DNA of 52,678 nucleotides. Origin: a virus. The stretch is taken from positions 1 through 52,678 of IMG/VR virus record IMGVR_UViG_3300034068_000495; one strand, 5' to 3'. The notes beneath the pieces were generated by a model, which was given only the letters and a program-made list of their open reading frames with translations, made no database searches and was not told where the DNA came from. The translations under genes and the position numbers were made by a program. Shown here piece by piece: positions 1-7,560 of this stretch (positions are counted from its first letter, which is position 1; each line of letters starts with the position of its first letter).

Positions 1-2
1 AC

Positions 3-695
3 GACGACGACATCTCTCAGGTGATCGCGGAGATCCGAAACCTCGGCTCGGTCGACATGATCGTGATCGACACGCTGGCGCAGGTGACCCCCGGCGCCAA
101 CGAAAACACCAGCGAGGATATGGGCCGCGCACTGCGCAACATTAACCTGCTGCACGAGGCCATTGGCGCCATGAACCTCGTCGTCCACCACGCGGGCAAG
201 GACTTGTCGAAGGGGTCGCGCGGCTGGTCCGGCCTGAAGGCTGCGGCCGACGTGCAGATTGAGGTGCTGCGCCACGAGAACGGCGACCGCGAGATCATCA
301 TCGAGAAGATGAAGGACGGCGAGGACGGCGTTCGATACCCGTTCAAGCTGGAGGTGATCGACGTAGGCATTGACTACGACGGCGACGTCATCACGAGCTG
401 CGTCGCGGTCGAGACCGAGCTGTCGACACCGGCCGGGAACCCGGCGGATCGCAAGGAGGTCAAGCGGCGCGGACGTGTAGAAAATCACCTATTGGAAATT
501 ATGACCGTGTTTGGCAGCGACAGTATCGTCAGTGCCGTAGACCTGATCGACCGCGCCGTGGCCGATTTGCCTGCGCCAGAGGCCGGCAAGCGCGACACCC
601 GCAGACAGTCAGTTGTCCGGGCAATTCAGACACTTAGCAAAGAGAAGGACGGCCCGCTGCGCATGGAAGGCGGAAAGATTATCTTCTACGAGTAA
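3..695 (+). CDS. RepA-like hexameric replicative helicase ATPase (AAA_25), C-terminal part
   Basis: The reading frame is open from the first base and enters from outside the window, so the Walker A region is missing. The visible part starts with a Walker B strand (MIVIDTLAQ), then a sensor-like strand ending in HHAGKD, then GSRGWSGLKAAADVQIEV, the arginine-containing segment typical of RSF1010 RepA/AAA_25 ATPases. The last 70 or so residues look like a winged helix. By family knowledge such proteins unwind DNA at phage or plasmid origins. Its place beside polymerase, ssDNA-binding and nuclease genes fits a replication role. The 3' end runs into the first copy of the repeated leader element. 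A KaiC/RadA-like ATPase is the alternative. Confidence 0.8.
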   Translation, partial: DDDISQVIAEIRNLGSVDMIVIDTLAQVTPGANENTSEDMGRALRNINLLHEAIGAMNLVVHHAGKDLSKGSRGWSGLKAAADVQIEVLRHENGDREIIIEKMKDGEDGVRYPFKLEVIDVGIDYDGDVITSCVAVETELSTPAGNPADRKEVKRRGRVENHLLEIMTVFGSDSIVSAVDLIDRAVADLPAPEAGKRDTRRQSVVRAIQTLSKEKDGPLRMEGGKIIFYE

Positions 696-713
696 AAAAC
701 TGCAAATGGGGTG

Positions 714-756
714 TTGCAATGCTGAATTGCATATGCGAGAGAGGGTCATCAGCAAC
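714..756 (+). promoter_or_regulatory. Repeated 43-base leader element, copy 1
   Basis: One of four ungapped, equal-length copies (others at 6844, 48648 and 50433). It begins TTGCAA, has 7 variable bases, a second TTGCA, then TATGCGAGA and ends GTCATCAGCAAC. It lies 16 bases upstream of the ATG at 773. The sequence before it, GTAAAAAACTGCA, is shared with copy 3. A promoter, operator or structured 5' leader is possible; GTTGC at the start can pair with GCAAC at the end. Confidence 0.75.
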
Positions 757-772
757 GCAGGAGACACCCGAA

Positions 773-940
773 ATGACGAAAGCCGCAAACTATTACACGC
801 TCGGCAAGGGCCGCGCGGTCGTCTGCATCGAGATCATCGACGCAGGTCGCCGCGTCCAGCTCGCCGAGCATCAGGTCGACGGGAAGCGCGCCGCGCGTGC
901 CGTGGCTGCACAGTACGACGCAACCCCGTGGAACTTTTGA
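773..940 (+). CDS. Small unknown protein (55 aa) behind leader copy 1
   Basis: The ATG at 773 is chosen because GGAGACACCCGAA stands directly before it; a longer frame from 719 would read through the conserved leader. The product starts MTKAANYYTLGKGRAVVCIE and ends in ATPWNF. It looks like a small alpha/beta protein with a basic helix (VDGKRAARAVAAQYD). No family is recognised. Being placed behind one of the four leader copies suggests control shared with the genes at 6906, 48706 and 50491. Confidence 0.6.
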   Translation: MTKAANYYTLGKGRAVVCIEIIDAGRRVQLAEHQVDGKRAARAVAAQYDATPWNF

Positions 941-941
941 C

Positions 942-1154
942 ATGACTGACATCTGGGAACTGTTCCGCGAGGAAGAAGAGCGCCGCGTTCAGGAAGAGCG
1001 CGAGCTGATTGCCGCCGAAGACGCCGCATGGGTCGCACTGCCACAGGCCGAACGCGACCGCATCATTGCCGAGCGCGAGGCCAAGTGGGAGGCCCTGCCT
1101 GACGAGCCAGAAACGGACGATGAAGATGAAGAGGAGGACGACGATGATGAATGA
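942..1154 (+). CDS. Small acidic coiled-coil protein (70 aa)
   Basis: The ATG is one base after the previous stop. The product is helical and highly charged: an N-terminal Glu/Arg-rich stretch (FREEEERRVQEERELIA), a central segment with AEREAKWEALPDEP, and a C-terminal run of Asp/Glu of about 15 residues. The next gene starts inside its last codons. Function is unknown; the acidic tail could bind a basic partner or mimic DNA, which is only a guess. Confidence 0.6.
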   Translation: MTDIWELFREEEERRVQEERELIAAEDAAWVALPQAERDRIIAEREAKWEALPDEPETDDEDEEEDDDDE

Positions 1155-1290
1155 CCGCAGTTACCTGCGCACACTGAGCGACCGCGAGTTGATGGAACTC
1201 GCGACAGCCGATAGTGAGCTGGCACTTGTGCTGGCCGAGCGCCTCGAAGAGGCACGCAACAACAGCCCCGTGTATGGAGACGACGCATGA
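1144..1290 (+). CDS. Small unknown protein (48 aa)
   Basis: Two adjacent ATG codons (1144, 1147) overlap the 3' end of the acidic gene upstream, and its stop overlaps the ATG of the next gene (ATGA), so it sits in a translationally coupled run. The product is mostly helix (SDRELMELATADSELALVL). No family recognised. Confidence 0.5.
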   Translation: MMNDRSYLRTLSDRELMELATADSELALVLAERLEEARNNSPVYGDDA

Positions 1291-1490
1291 GCGCCCGCCG
1301 CTTTGCACTGGTCGCACTGGCCGCGATAGCTCCGTATGTCGTGGTTTACGCCGCTACAGCGTTTTCGCTTTGGCAGGCAAACCCCGAACATTGGGACGCC
1401 TCAGCTCGCGGCCTAGCTGTCTGGGTCGCGGTATCAGCTAGTATGTTTTTTGCACCAATGACGGCCATTTTTCCGGGAGACGACGCATGA
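1287..1490 (+). CDS. Small membrane protein, two predicted spans (67 aa)
   Basis: It starts with an ATGA overlap on the previous gene. A short basic N-terminus (MSARR) precedes a hydrophobic segment at about residues 5-27, and a second one lies at about 42-62, separated by a polar stretch with NPEHWD. This is a two-span membrane protein of unknown role. It lies in the early region rather than the lysis cassette, so a holin role is unlikely. Confidence 0.55.
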   Translation: MSARRFALVALAAIAPYVVVYAATAFSLWQANPEHWDASARGLAVWVAVSASMFFAPMTAIFPGDDA

Positions 1491-1894
1491 CCTACCGCAT
1501 CGAAATCACAGCAGACAGCCTCACCGAACTTGCCGGCCGCGTACTGGCGCTGTCCGCGCAGTTGCAGACGACCGTACCCGTGTTCGTGCATCACGCCAGC
1601 GCGGCGCCCGCCAAAGACCCGACACCAGCCAAGACCGCCGCGAACGAGATTGTGGCGCTGATGGCTGCAGCCGCCGAGCCTGTTGCGGAAGATGCCGCAC
1701 CTGAAGTTCGCGAAAATCCTGTCGCCGCACTCGACTTCGACACCGAAGTGGCACCGCACGTGCTGGAACTCGTCAAGGCCAAGGGCAAGCCGGCAGCGCA
1801 GGAGATCCTGAGCCAGTTTGGCGTCGAGAAGGCGTCGCTGCTCGACCCGGTTCGCTGGCCTGAGCTGGTCGCCACGCTGAAGGGGGCACTCTGA
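1487..1894 (+). CDS. Unknown phage protein (135 aa) upstream of DUF2800 gene
   Basis: It starts with an ATGA overlap on the gene before and ends with a TGATG overlap on the DUF2800 gene. An N-terminal beta-like segment (MTYRIEITADSLTELAGRVL) is followed by an Ala/Pro-rich linker (about residues 40-90) and a C-terminal helical domain with LVKAKGKPAAQEILSQFGV. The latter resembles short helical domains found in phage proteins next to recombination genes. Coupling suggests it works with the DUF2800/DUF2815 pair. Confidence 0.6.
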   Translation: MTYRIEITADSLTELAGRVLALSAQLQTTVPVFVHHASAAPAKDPTPAKTAANEIVALMAAAAEPVAEDAAPEVRENPVAALDFDTEVAPHVLELVKAKGKPAAQEILSQFGVEKASLLDPVRWPELVATLKGAL

Positions 1895-3120
1895 TGGCGC
1901 ACGCCAAGCTGAGCCCGTCGGGGGCGCACCGCTGGCTGCGCTGCCCCGGCAGCGTCGTCCTTGAGGCTCCGTACCCGGACACGAGCAGCATTTACGCCCG
2001 TGAAGGCACCGCCGCGCACGAGCTGTCCGCCATGGTCCTCGAGAACGAGGATGCAGACGCGCAGGGCTACGTCGGCTACAAGATCGAGTTCGACGACAAC
2101 GACGAAGTCGTGCAGTGGCTCGTCACGAAAGACATGGCCGACTACGTCGACGACTACGTCAAGCTCGTGCGCGACATGGCCGAGGGCAAGACGCTCTTGG
2201 TCGAGCGTCGGTTGCCCATCGACCACCTGACCGGCGAGGACGGGGCCACTGGCACCAGCGACGCCGTGATCGTGGACACGACGGGGAACAACCTGACCAT
2301 CATCGACCTGAAGTACGGCATGGGCCGCGTCGTTGCGCAGGATAACCCGCAGCTCATGATGTACGCCCTCGGTGCCTTGGAGGAGTATTCCATTCTGGGC
2401 GACTTCGCTACCATCAGCATGTACATCCACATGCCGCGCCTGAACTTCGTCAGCGAGTGGCACGTGCCGACCGAGGAGCTGCTGGCCGACGGTGAAGACA
2501 TCCGCAAGGGGGCGCAGATGTGCCGCGCGGCCGAGGACGAGGATCCGACGACCCTGAGCGAGTTCCTTGAGCCGGGCGAGGCGCAGTGCCGGTTCTGCAA
2601 GGCCAAGTCGACGTGCCCGGCGCTGCGCGCCGAGATGACGGACGTGGTGGGTGGCGACGCGGCGTGCACGCTTGACGAGTTTGCGGAGTTCTTGCCTGAG
2701 ACGGTCGACACCGCCACCGGCGACAACTACCTGCCGATGGCCATGGCCAAGGTCGATCTGGTCGAGGCGTGGTGCAAGTCGGTCCGCGCCGAGGTCGAGC
2801 GTCGCCTGCTTGCCGGGCAGAAGGTCGACGGCTACAAGCTGGTCGAGGGCAAGCGCGGCAACCGCAAGTGGGGCAGCGAGGCCGAAGTCGAGGGCCTGCT
2901 GAAATCGTTCCGCATGCGGCAGGATGAGATGTATGACTTCAGCCTGATCTCGCCGACGACTGCCGAGAAGGTATTAAAGCAAAACCCCACGCGCTGGGCC
3001 AAGGTCAAAGAGCTGATCACCCAGAGCACGGGCAAACCATCTGTGGCACCCGCCACGGATAAGCGGCCAGAACTGGTCGTTCCATCGGTCGCTGCAGATT
3101 TCAGCGACCTCATCAACTGA
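1894..3120 (+). CDS. DUF2800 protein, PD-(D/E)XK nuclease-like with Cys cluster
   Basis: The 408-residue product begins with SPSGAHRWLRCPGS, the usual opening of DUF2800 proteins. It carries the RecB-like nuclease pattern: His42 in EGTAAHELS, Asp123 in GTSDAV, Asp138 and Lys140 in IIDLKYG, and a Gln153-Tyr157 motif. Cys17 together with Cys232, Cys235 and Cys241 (QCRFCKAKSTC) matches the iron-sulfur arrangement of AddB/Cas4-type nucleases. The likely role is phage DNA recombination or end processing together with the DUF2815 protein that follows. Family assignment is firm; the activity is inferred. Confidence 0.88.
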   Translation: MAHAKLSPSGAHRWLRCPGSVVLEAPYPDTSSIYAREGTAAHELSAMVLENEDADAQGYVGYKIEFDDNDEVVQWLVTKDMADYVDDYVKLVRDMAEGKTLLVERRLPIDHLTGEDGATGTSDAVIVDTTGNNLTIIDLKYGMGRVVAQDNPQLMMYALGALEEYSILGDFATISMYIHMPRLNFVSEWHVPTEELLADGEDIRKGAQMCRAAEDEDPTTLSEFLEPGEAQCRFCKAKSTCPALRAEMTDVVGGDAACTLDEFAEFLPETVDTATGDNYLPMAMAKVDLVEAWCKSVRAEVERRLLAGQKVDGYKLVEGKRGNRKWGSEAEVEGLLKSFRMRQDEMYDFSLISPTTAEKVLKQNPTRWAKVKELITQSTGKPSVAPATDKRPELVVPSVAADFSDLIN

Positions 3121-3136
3121 CAACTGGAGATTTGAT

Positions 3137-3727
3137 ATGACTGCCAAGACACAAATCATGCTGAAGAACGTCGTCCTCGCGTTCCCGTCGATTGCCGAGC
3201 CGCAGGCCTTCGGTGAAGGCGAACCGGCCTATGGGGCAAAGTTCCCCATCAAGCCGAACTCCGAACACCACAAGGCCATCGAAGCCGCCATTCTCTTGGT
3301 CGCCAAGGAGGAGTGGAAGGACAAGGCGGACAGCGTACTTGAGATGCTGGTCGACGACGGCAAAGTTGCCTTCACCAAGAAGGTCTACAAGTCGAAGAAG
3401 ACCGGCGACGCATACGCGGGTTTCGAGGGCATGCACTACCTGTCCAGCCGCAACGCCAAGACCCAGCCTACCGTGTTCGACAAGTACGGTGAGCCTGTCG
3501 TCGGCAAGGCTGCCATCGAGCAGCAGGCGCACAGTGGCGCCGTGGCCAACGCCTCGCTCGAAATCTGGGCGCAGGACAACAAGTGGGGTCGCCGCATCAA
3601 CTGCTCGCTGCGCGGCGTCATGCTGACCGGCGAGGGCGAGAGCTTCGGTGGCGGATCGGCTCCGGCCGGCGCTGACGAGTTCGCGGCGTTCGCCAAGGCC
3701 AAGGCCGACGCGGCAGACATCCTGTGA
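3137..3727 (+). CDS. DUF2815-type single-stranded DNA-binding protein
   Basis: A good Shine-Dalgarno (GGAGATTTGAT) precedes the ATG. The 196-residue protein opens [20 protein letters not shown] and continues with YGAKFPIKP, the pattern of the DUF2815/Enc34-like ssDNA-binding proteins with an OB fold, and ends in a short acidic tail (ADAADIL), as is common in SSBs. It follows the DUF2800 gene as in many phages. The likely role is to coat ssDNA for replication and recombination. Confidence 0.85.
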   Translation: MTAKTQIMLKNVVLAFPSIAEPQAFGEGEPAYGAKFPIKPNSEHHKAIEAAILLVAKEEWKDKADSVLEMLVDDGKVAFTKKVYKSKKTGDAYAGFEGMHYLSSRNAKTQPTVFDKYGEPVVGKAAIEQQAHSGAVANASLEIWAQDNKWGRRINCSLRGVMLTGEGESFGGGSAPAGADEFAAFAKAKADAADIL

Positions 3728-3978
3728 TCGAAGCCGGTCACAACGCGGCCGACGACCGGCTGCGGCTCCTGATCGAGCGTGTTGAGACGCTCGAAGAGGA
3801 GAAGAAGGGTGTCATGGACGACATTAAGGACGTCTACGGCGAGGCGAAGGCCGTCGGCTATGACGTCAAGATCCTGAAGCAGATCGTCCGTCTGCGGAAG
3901 ATGGAGGCCGACGACAGGCGCGAGATGGAGACCATTCTCGACCTGTACAAGGCGGCCCTTGGCATGGATCTGCTGTAG
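3724..3978 (+). CDS. gapR: GapR-like nucleoid-associated protein (DUF2312)
   Basis: The GTG start overlaps the upstream stop by four bases. The product, 84 residues, has the family core: [16 protein letters not shown], then [18 protein letters not shown], then [12 protein letters not shown] and [10 protein letters not shown], at the usual length. GapR of Caulobacter clamps overtwisted AT-rich DNA ahead of replication and transcription. A phage copy placed between the ssDNA-binding protein and the polymerase fits a role in its own replication. It is the best host clue in the window. Confidence 0.9.
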   Translation: MIEAGHNAADDRLRLLIERVETLEEEKKGVMDDIKDVYGEAKAVGYDVKILKQIVRLRKMEADDRREMETILDLYKAALGMDLL

Positions 3979-3989
3979 GGCTATAGGGC

Positions 3990-4017
3990 GGGCGCGGGCG
4001 GTGAGCCGTCCGTGCCC
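3990..4017 (+). terminator. Strong 12-bp hairpin after gapR-like gene
   Basis: GGGCGCGGGCGG pairs with CCGTCCGTGCCC (two G-U pairs) around a TGAG loop; TCCTTTC follows. The T tract is weak, so this may be an attenuator or RNA-processing site rather than a full terminator. Confidence 0.5.
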
Positions 4018-4028
4018 TCCTTTCAGGC

Positions 4029-4088
4029 GGGCCGTGCTGCGCGTGGGGTGTCCCTCCCTTCGTTGCTGATAACTTCGCGGCACGGCCC
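4029..4088 (+). repeat. Inverted repeat upstream of the 97-aa gene
   Basis: GGGCCGTGC (4029-4037) is the exact complement of GCACGGCCC (4080-4088), and CGCG on each side of the loop extends the stem after a 2-base bulge. The 32-base loop is pyrimidine-rich. The right arm ends about 20 bases before the ATG at 4109, so it could shape the 5' leader of that gene and of the polymerase. Confidence 0.5.
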
Positions 4089-4108
4089 ACCTGAACGGAG
4101 GGACCAAC

Positions 4109-4402
4109 ATGAAACGCACAATTCCAGAAATCCGCGAACTGATCGCCGCCTTGACCGAGGAGAGCAAGGTGCTCGCCCGGCGGCAGCTCTACATCGCGCA
4201 GAAGATCAACAAGCTGGCGCAGGAGACGCGCCGCCGGAGCTACGACCGCGCGCCGGTGACCAGTCGCCGCGTGACGGCGGCGGTGCGGGCGTCTGTGCGC
4301 CAGATGGCCGCCGACTTCCCCGACATGTCCTACCAGTCGCTGGCGGAGGCGCACGACATCAACATCGGCCGTGTCAGCGAGACACTGCACGGGAAGCGTT
4401 GA
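4109..4402 (+). CDS. Small basic helical protein with HTH-like C-terminus (97 aa)
   Basis: GGAGGGACCAAC precedes the ATG. The N-terminal half is a charged helix (IRELIAALTEESKVLARRQ). The C-terminal half, from about residue 60, reads ASVRQMAADFPDMSYQSLAE and then HDINIGRVSETLHGKR, which has the spacing of a helix-turn-helix resembling those that recognise DNA in small phage regulators. Its stop overlaps the polymerase start by one base (TGATG), so it is translationally coupled to it. Confidence 0.6.
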   Translation: MKRTIPEIRELIAALTEESKVLARRQLYIAQKINKLAQETRRRSYDRAPVTSRRVTAAVRASVRQMAADFPDMSYQSLAEAHDINIGRVSETLHGKR

Positions 4403-6366
4403 TGTCGACGCTGTGGCTGGACCTCGAAACCTACAGCACGACCCCCATCAAGCAGGGCGCGCACAGGTACGCCGAGGCAGCCGAGGTGTTGCTGGTGGCC
4501 GTCGCACTGGACGACGAGCCGGTAGCGGTCTGGGACACGCAGGACCGGCCAGACTGGCGCTTCGACCTGCAGCGCCTCATCAACGACGCCGACACCATCG
4601 TCATCCACAACAGCGCGTTCGACCGGACGGTGCTGCGCCACAACGGCGTGCACGTACCCGTGGAGAAGATCGAGGACACGATGGTCATCGCGCTCGCGCA
4701 CAGCCTGCCGGCGTCGCTGGGCAGCCTCTGCGACGTGCTGGGCGTACCGCAAGATAAGGCTAAAGACAAAGCCGGTCGACGGTTTATACAGCTATTCACG
4801 AAGCCGTGTCCCAAGAACTGGAAAACCCGGCGCGCAACACGGGAGACACACCCAGATGAGTGGACAGCCTTCATCGAATACGCCCGTCTCGATGTGGACG
4901 CGATGCGAAACATACATGGACGCATGCCGGCTTGGAACAATTCACACGGTGAGCGGCACCTTTGGGGACTTGACCAAAGAATTAACGACCGTGGTGTCGC
5001 CATCGATCTTCAGTTCGCAGGCGCCGCAATTCGAGCTTTTCAACGAGCTACACGATCTCTGGCCGCTCGTGCGTCCCATCTGACCGGGGGCGACGTGTCG
5101 TCGACGACGCAGCGCCAGCGCTTCCTCGACTACATGCGCGACGCCCGGGGCTTCGAGACGGAGGACCTGACCAAGGGCACCGTGGAGACGCTGCTCAAGG
5201 GCACGCTGGACCCGCACGTCCGCGAGCTGCTGGAGATCCGCCAGCAGGCCTCAGCCACGTCACCGGCGAAGTTCGGCGTCCTGATCGGCTCGACGTCCAC
5301 CGACGGCCGCCTGCGCGGCACCGTGCAGTTCTGCGGCGCCGGGCGCACCGGCCGCGACGCGGGGCGGATATTCCAGCCCCAGAACCTGCCGCGTTCGCCC
5401 GACTGGTTCGACGGGGACGTGCAGGAGGCCACGATTGCGGCGTTCAAGTACGACTGCGAGGACATCATATACGACAATGTCAGCGAGCGCTGCGCCTTCG
5501 CCGTGCGCGGCGCGCTGGTGGCCGAGCCCGGCAACAAGCTCGTCATTGCCGACCTGTCGAACATCGAGGGCCGCGTACTGGCGTGGCTGGCGGACGAGCG
5601 GTGGAAGATCGAGGCGTTCAAGCTGTATGATCGCGGCGAGGGGCCCGACCTGTACAAGGTCACCGCAGGCGTCATCCTCGGCAAAGATCCGCAGGAGGTC
5701 ACCAAGGCCGAGCGCCAGACGCAGGGCAAGGTGCCCGAGTTGGCTGGGGGCTACGGTGGCGGGCTGGGCGCGTACCGCAAGATGGGCGGCGACGTGTTCA
5801 ACGCCATGGACGACGACGAGATCATGACAATCGTGCGCGGCTGGCGCAAGGCACACCCGGCGACGAAGAAGCTGTGGTACGACGTCGAGGGCGCCGTCCG
5901 TTCGGCGGTGCTCACGCCCGGCGACAGCTTCGACGTGCGCGGCCTGCTGCGGGTAGACACGGCGAGCGGCCCCGACACCGTCGGCTACGTCCGCATCCGC
6001 CTGCCGAGCGGCCGCTATCTCTGCTACCGCAACCTGCACAAGGATGACGCGGGCAAGCTGCTGTATGAGGGCGTCGACCAGTACACACGCCAGTGGAAGC
6101 TGCTGGAGACGTACTACGGCAAGCTGGTGGAGAATGTCGTGCAGGCAATCGCCCGCGACGTCTTCATGACCGGCCTGCGCAAGGCCGAGGAGGCTGGCTA
6201 CCCGGTCGTCCTGCGCGTGCATGATGAACTGGTTTGCGAGGTGCCGGACGACCCGTCGTTTACCGACGCGGCGTTGTCGGCTATGATGTCCACCAACCCA
6301 AGCTGGGCAATCGGCCTGCCACTGGCGGCGGCGGGGTTTGAGGCGCGGCGCTATAGGAAGGGTTGA
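4402..6366 (+). CDS. Family A DNA polymerase with 3'-5' exonuclease
   Basis: The ATG at 4402 overlaps the previous stop and immediately gives exonuclease motif I (LDLETY, Asp7 and Glu9); the frame is open further upstream but only as shadow. Exo II is HNSAFDRTVL (Asp74) and Exo III is YARLDVDAM (Tyr160, Asp164). Polymerase motif A is ADLSNIEGRVLAW (Asp384), motif B has Arg438, Lys443 and Tyr451 in RQTQGKVPELAGGYG, and motif C is VHDE (607-609). At 654 residues it matches phage-type PolA enzymes without the 5' nuclease domain. It is the replicative polymerase of the phage. Confidence 0.96.
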   Translation: MSTLWLDLETYSTTPIKQGAHRYAEAAEVLLVAVALDDEPVAVWDTQDRPDWRFDLQRLINDADTIVIHNSAFDRTVLRHNGVHVPVEKIEDTMVIALAHSLPASLGSLCDVLGVPQDKAKDKAGRRFIQLFTKPCPKNWKTRRATRETHPDEWTAFIEYARLDVDAMRNIHGRMPAWNNSHGERHLWGLDQRINDRGVAIDLQFAGAAIRAFQRATRSLAARASHLTGGDVSSTTQRQRFLDYMRDARGFETEDLTKGTVETLLKGTLDPHVRELLEIRQQASATSPAKFGVLIGSTSTDGRLRGTVQFCGAGRTGRDAGRIFQPQNLPRSPDWFDGDVQEATIAAFKYDCEDIIYDNVSERCAFAVRGALVAEPGNKLVIADLSNIEGRVLAWLADERWKIEAFKLYDRGEGPDLYKVTAGVILGKDPQEVTKAERQTQGKVPELAGGYGGGLGAYRKMGGDVFNAMDDDEIMTIVRGWRKAHPATKKLWYDVEGAVRSAVLTPGDSFDVRGLLRVDTASGPDTVGYVRIRLPSGRYLCYRNLHKDDAGKLLYEGVDQYTRQWKLLETYYGKLVENVVQAIARDVFMTGLRKAEEAGYPVVLRVHDELVCEVPDDPSFTDAALSAMMSTNPSWAIGLPLAAAGFEARRYRKG

Positions 6367-6563
6367 TGTTCACGCAGCTCGACCCCTCGATCCCGATGGA
6401 CACCCCGAAGGGGCGCGGGCTGGCGTTGGCCGTTATCGATTACGGCCTCGAACACAACCTGCTTTGGGTCGTCGCGGTCGACGAGACGCGCGAGATATGG
6501 TGCGTGCCCAATGCCGACGTGCGCGTGCAGCCGAACTGGTCGGCGGGAAGGCCGCCACCATGA
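6366..6563 (+). CDS. Small unknown protein (65 aa) between polymerase and nuclease
   Basis: The ATG overlaps the last base of the polymerase stop, and the 3' end overlaps the next ATG (6560). It reads MFTQLDPSIPMDTPKGRGLA and carries a WVVAVDETREIWCVPNADVR segment that looks like two beta strands. Similar short proteins with the IPxxTPKGxGxA opening occur next to phage polymerases; no function is known to me. Confidence 0.65.
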   Translation: MFTQLDPSIPMDTPKGRGLALAVIDYGLEHNLLWVVAVDETREIWCVPNADVRVQPNWSAGRPPP

Positions 6564-6856
6564 CCCCCGCCAGCAAGCTGCAGGACCACCTGAAGAAGCT
6601 CGTGCAGGGCAGCGGGGGCCAGTACCGCAAGGTGCGCTGGGAGAACCGCAACGGGTGCCCTGACTGCTACATCTGGTGGACGTGGCCGCGCGCCGCCTTC
6701 GTGGAGGTCAAGGCCGACGGCGACCGTCTCAGCGGCCACCAGCAGCGCGAGATCGAGCGCATGCGGGCCGACGGCGTCCCGGTGTTCATCGCCCGGTCGA
6801 TGGAGGACATCGACGATATCGTGAAAATAGTTAGGGAGGGGGGTTGCAACCTCTGA
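6560..6856 (+). CDS. VRR-NUC domain nuclease (98 aa)
   Basis: The ATG overlaps the end of the previous gene. The single domain carries the VRR-NUC signature: GCPD (Asp35), VEVK (Glu49, Lys51) and the following Gln61 in SGHQQREIERM, then VPVFIARS. By family knowledge these small PD-(D/E)XK enzymes act as structure-selective, often Holliday-junction, nucleases and are commonly linked to SNF2 helicases in phages. An SNF2 gene lies 700 bases downstream. Confidence 0.92.
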   Translation: MTPASKLQDHLKKLVQGSGGQYRKVRWENRNGCPDCYIWWTWPRAAFVEVKADGDRLSGHQQREIERMRADGVPVFIARSMEDIDDIVKIVREGGCNL

Positions 6857-6886
6857 TTGCATGTGCGAGAAGGGTTCATCAGCAAC
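6844..6886 (+). promoter_or_regulatory. Repeated 43-base leader element, copy 2
   Basis: It has the same layout as copy 1: TTGCAA, 7 bases, TTGCATGTGCGAGAAGGG, then TTCATCAGCAAC. It begins inside the last codons of the nuclease gene and lies 19 bases before the ATG at 6906. CTGAT and ATCAG inside the element can pair within the outer GTTGC/GCAAC stem. Confidence 0.75.
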
Positions 6887-6905
6887 GCAAACAGGGACTA
6901 AGCAA

Positions 6906-7337
6906 ATGGCACTTTCACTCTCTTATCGCGACGATCTGGTCGATCTGGGTCGTGACGAAGACGGTTCAGTTATCGTGGGTCGTTCGTTTTACGTAGTAGC
7001 AGAAGACGAAGCCGGTCATCGTTGGGCGCACGCTCATTCGTTTCTGGATCATGCCGAGCGTTACGATGCCGAGGAAGGCCTTCATTATTGGGCGCGTCGT
7101 TGGGACAACGAAGCTGAAGACGCAGTCGCCGCTCTTCTGGCTCGTATCGAAGCCGCTGTGGCCGCCGGTCGTCGTCTGGACGCCGCTCATTGGGTCGAGG
7201 TCGATCCGGCGTATGGCTCGGCTGCTTATCAGGATTTGGCCGCCGTCGGTTACTTCGCCGCTCGTGAGCGTCACGAGGCTCGCGAAGCAGGCGAAGCGGT
7301 CCCCTTCGATCAGCTTTGCGATTATCATTTTGCGTGA
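6906..7337 (+). CDS. Unknown protein (143 aa) with distinctive codon use, behind leader copy 2
   Basis: AGGGACTAAGCAA precedes the ATG at 6906; starting earlier (6861) would translate the leader. The product is acidic, rich in Trp, His and Tyr (RWAHAHSFLDHAERY, LHYWARRWDNEAED) and looks alpha/beta. Of 13 Arg codons 11 are CGT, and CAT and GAA are common, whereas neighbouring genes use CGC, CAC and GAG. This suggests selection for high expression or recent acquisition. No family is recognised. A strong hairpin follows the stop. Confidence 0.7.
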   Translation: MALSLSYRDDLVDLGRDEDGSVIVGRSFYVVAEDEAGHRWAHAHSFLDHAERYDAEEGLHYWARRWDNEAEDAVAALLARIEAAVAAGRRLDAAHWVEVDPAYGSAAYQDLAAVGYFAARERHEAREAGEAVPFDQLCDYHFA

Positions 7338-7342
7338 GGCGC

Positions 7343-7362
7343 GTGGGGGCTTCGGCCCCCAC
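7343..7362 (+). terminator. GC hairpin with TTCG tetraloop
   Basis: GTGGGGGC, TTCG, GCCCCCAC form a perfect 8-bp stem with a very stable tetraloop six bases after the stop of the 143-aa gene. No T tract follows, and the next Shine-Dalgarno begins 8 bases later, so mRNA protection or partial attenuation is as likely as termination. Confidence 0.55.
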
Positions 7363-7380
7363 CAACTTGGAGACACCGAC

Positions 7381-7560
7381 ATGACCATCAACAAAAACTA
7401 CAAAGACCGGACGATCAGTTTCGAGTGCGATACCTGTGGAGACGAGTATGAGGCCGACGGCCTCAACTTCTACGACGCCTACGATGACTACAAGCAAAAC
7501 GGCGGCATCGCGCGCCTTGTCGGCGGGGATTGGGAGCACACCTGCGAGAACTGTAAGTGA
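7381..7560 (+). CDS. Small zinc-ribbon-like protein (59 aa)
   Basis: GGAGACACCGAC stands directly before the ATG, the same initiation context as at 48706, 50008 and 50491. Two Cys pairs, CDTCGDEYEA (about residues 16-25) and HTCENC near the C-terminus, look like the two halves of a zinc knuckle or ribbon. The stop overlaps the GTG of the helicase gene, so the two are coupled. The partner or target is unknown. Confidence 0.7.
   Translation: MTINKNYKDRTISFECDTCGDEYEADGLNFYDAYDDYKQNGGIARLVGGDWEHTCENCK

Noticed and set aside
4012-4401. N-terminal extension of the DNA polymerase
   Set aside because: The extra residues overlap the 97-aa gene and are low-complexity Arg/Pro/Ala; exonuclease motif I begins six residues after the ATG at 4402.
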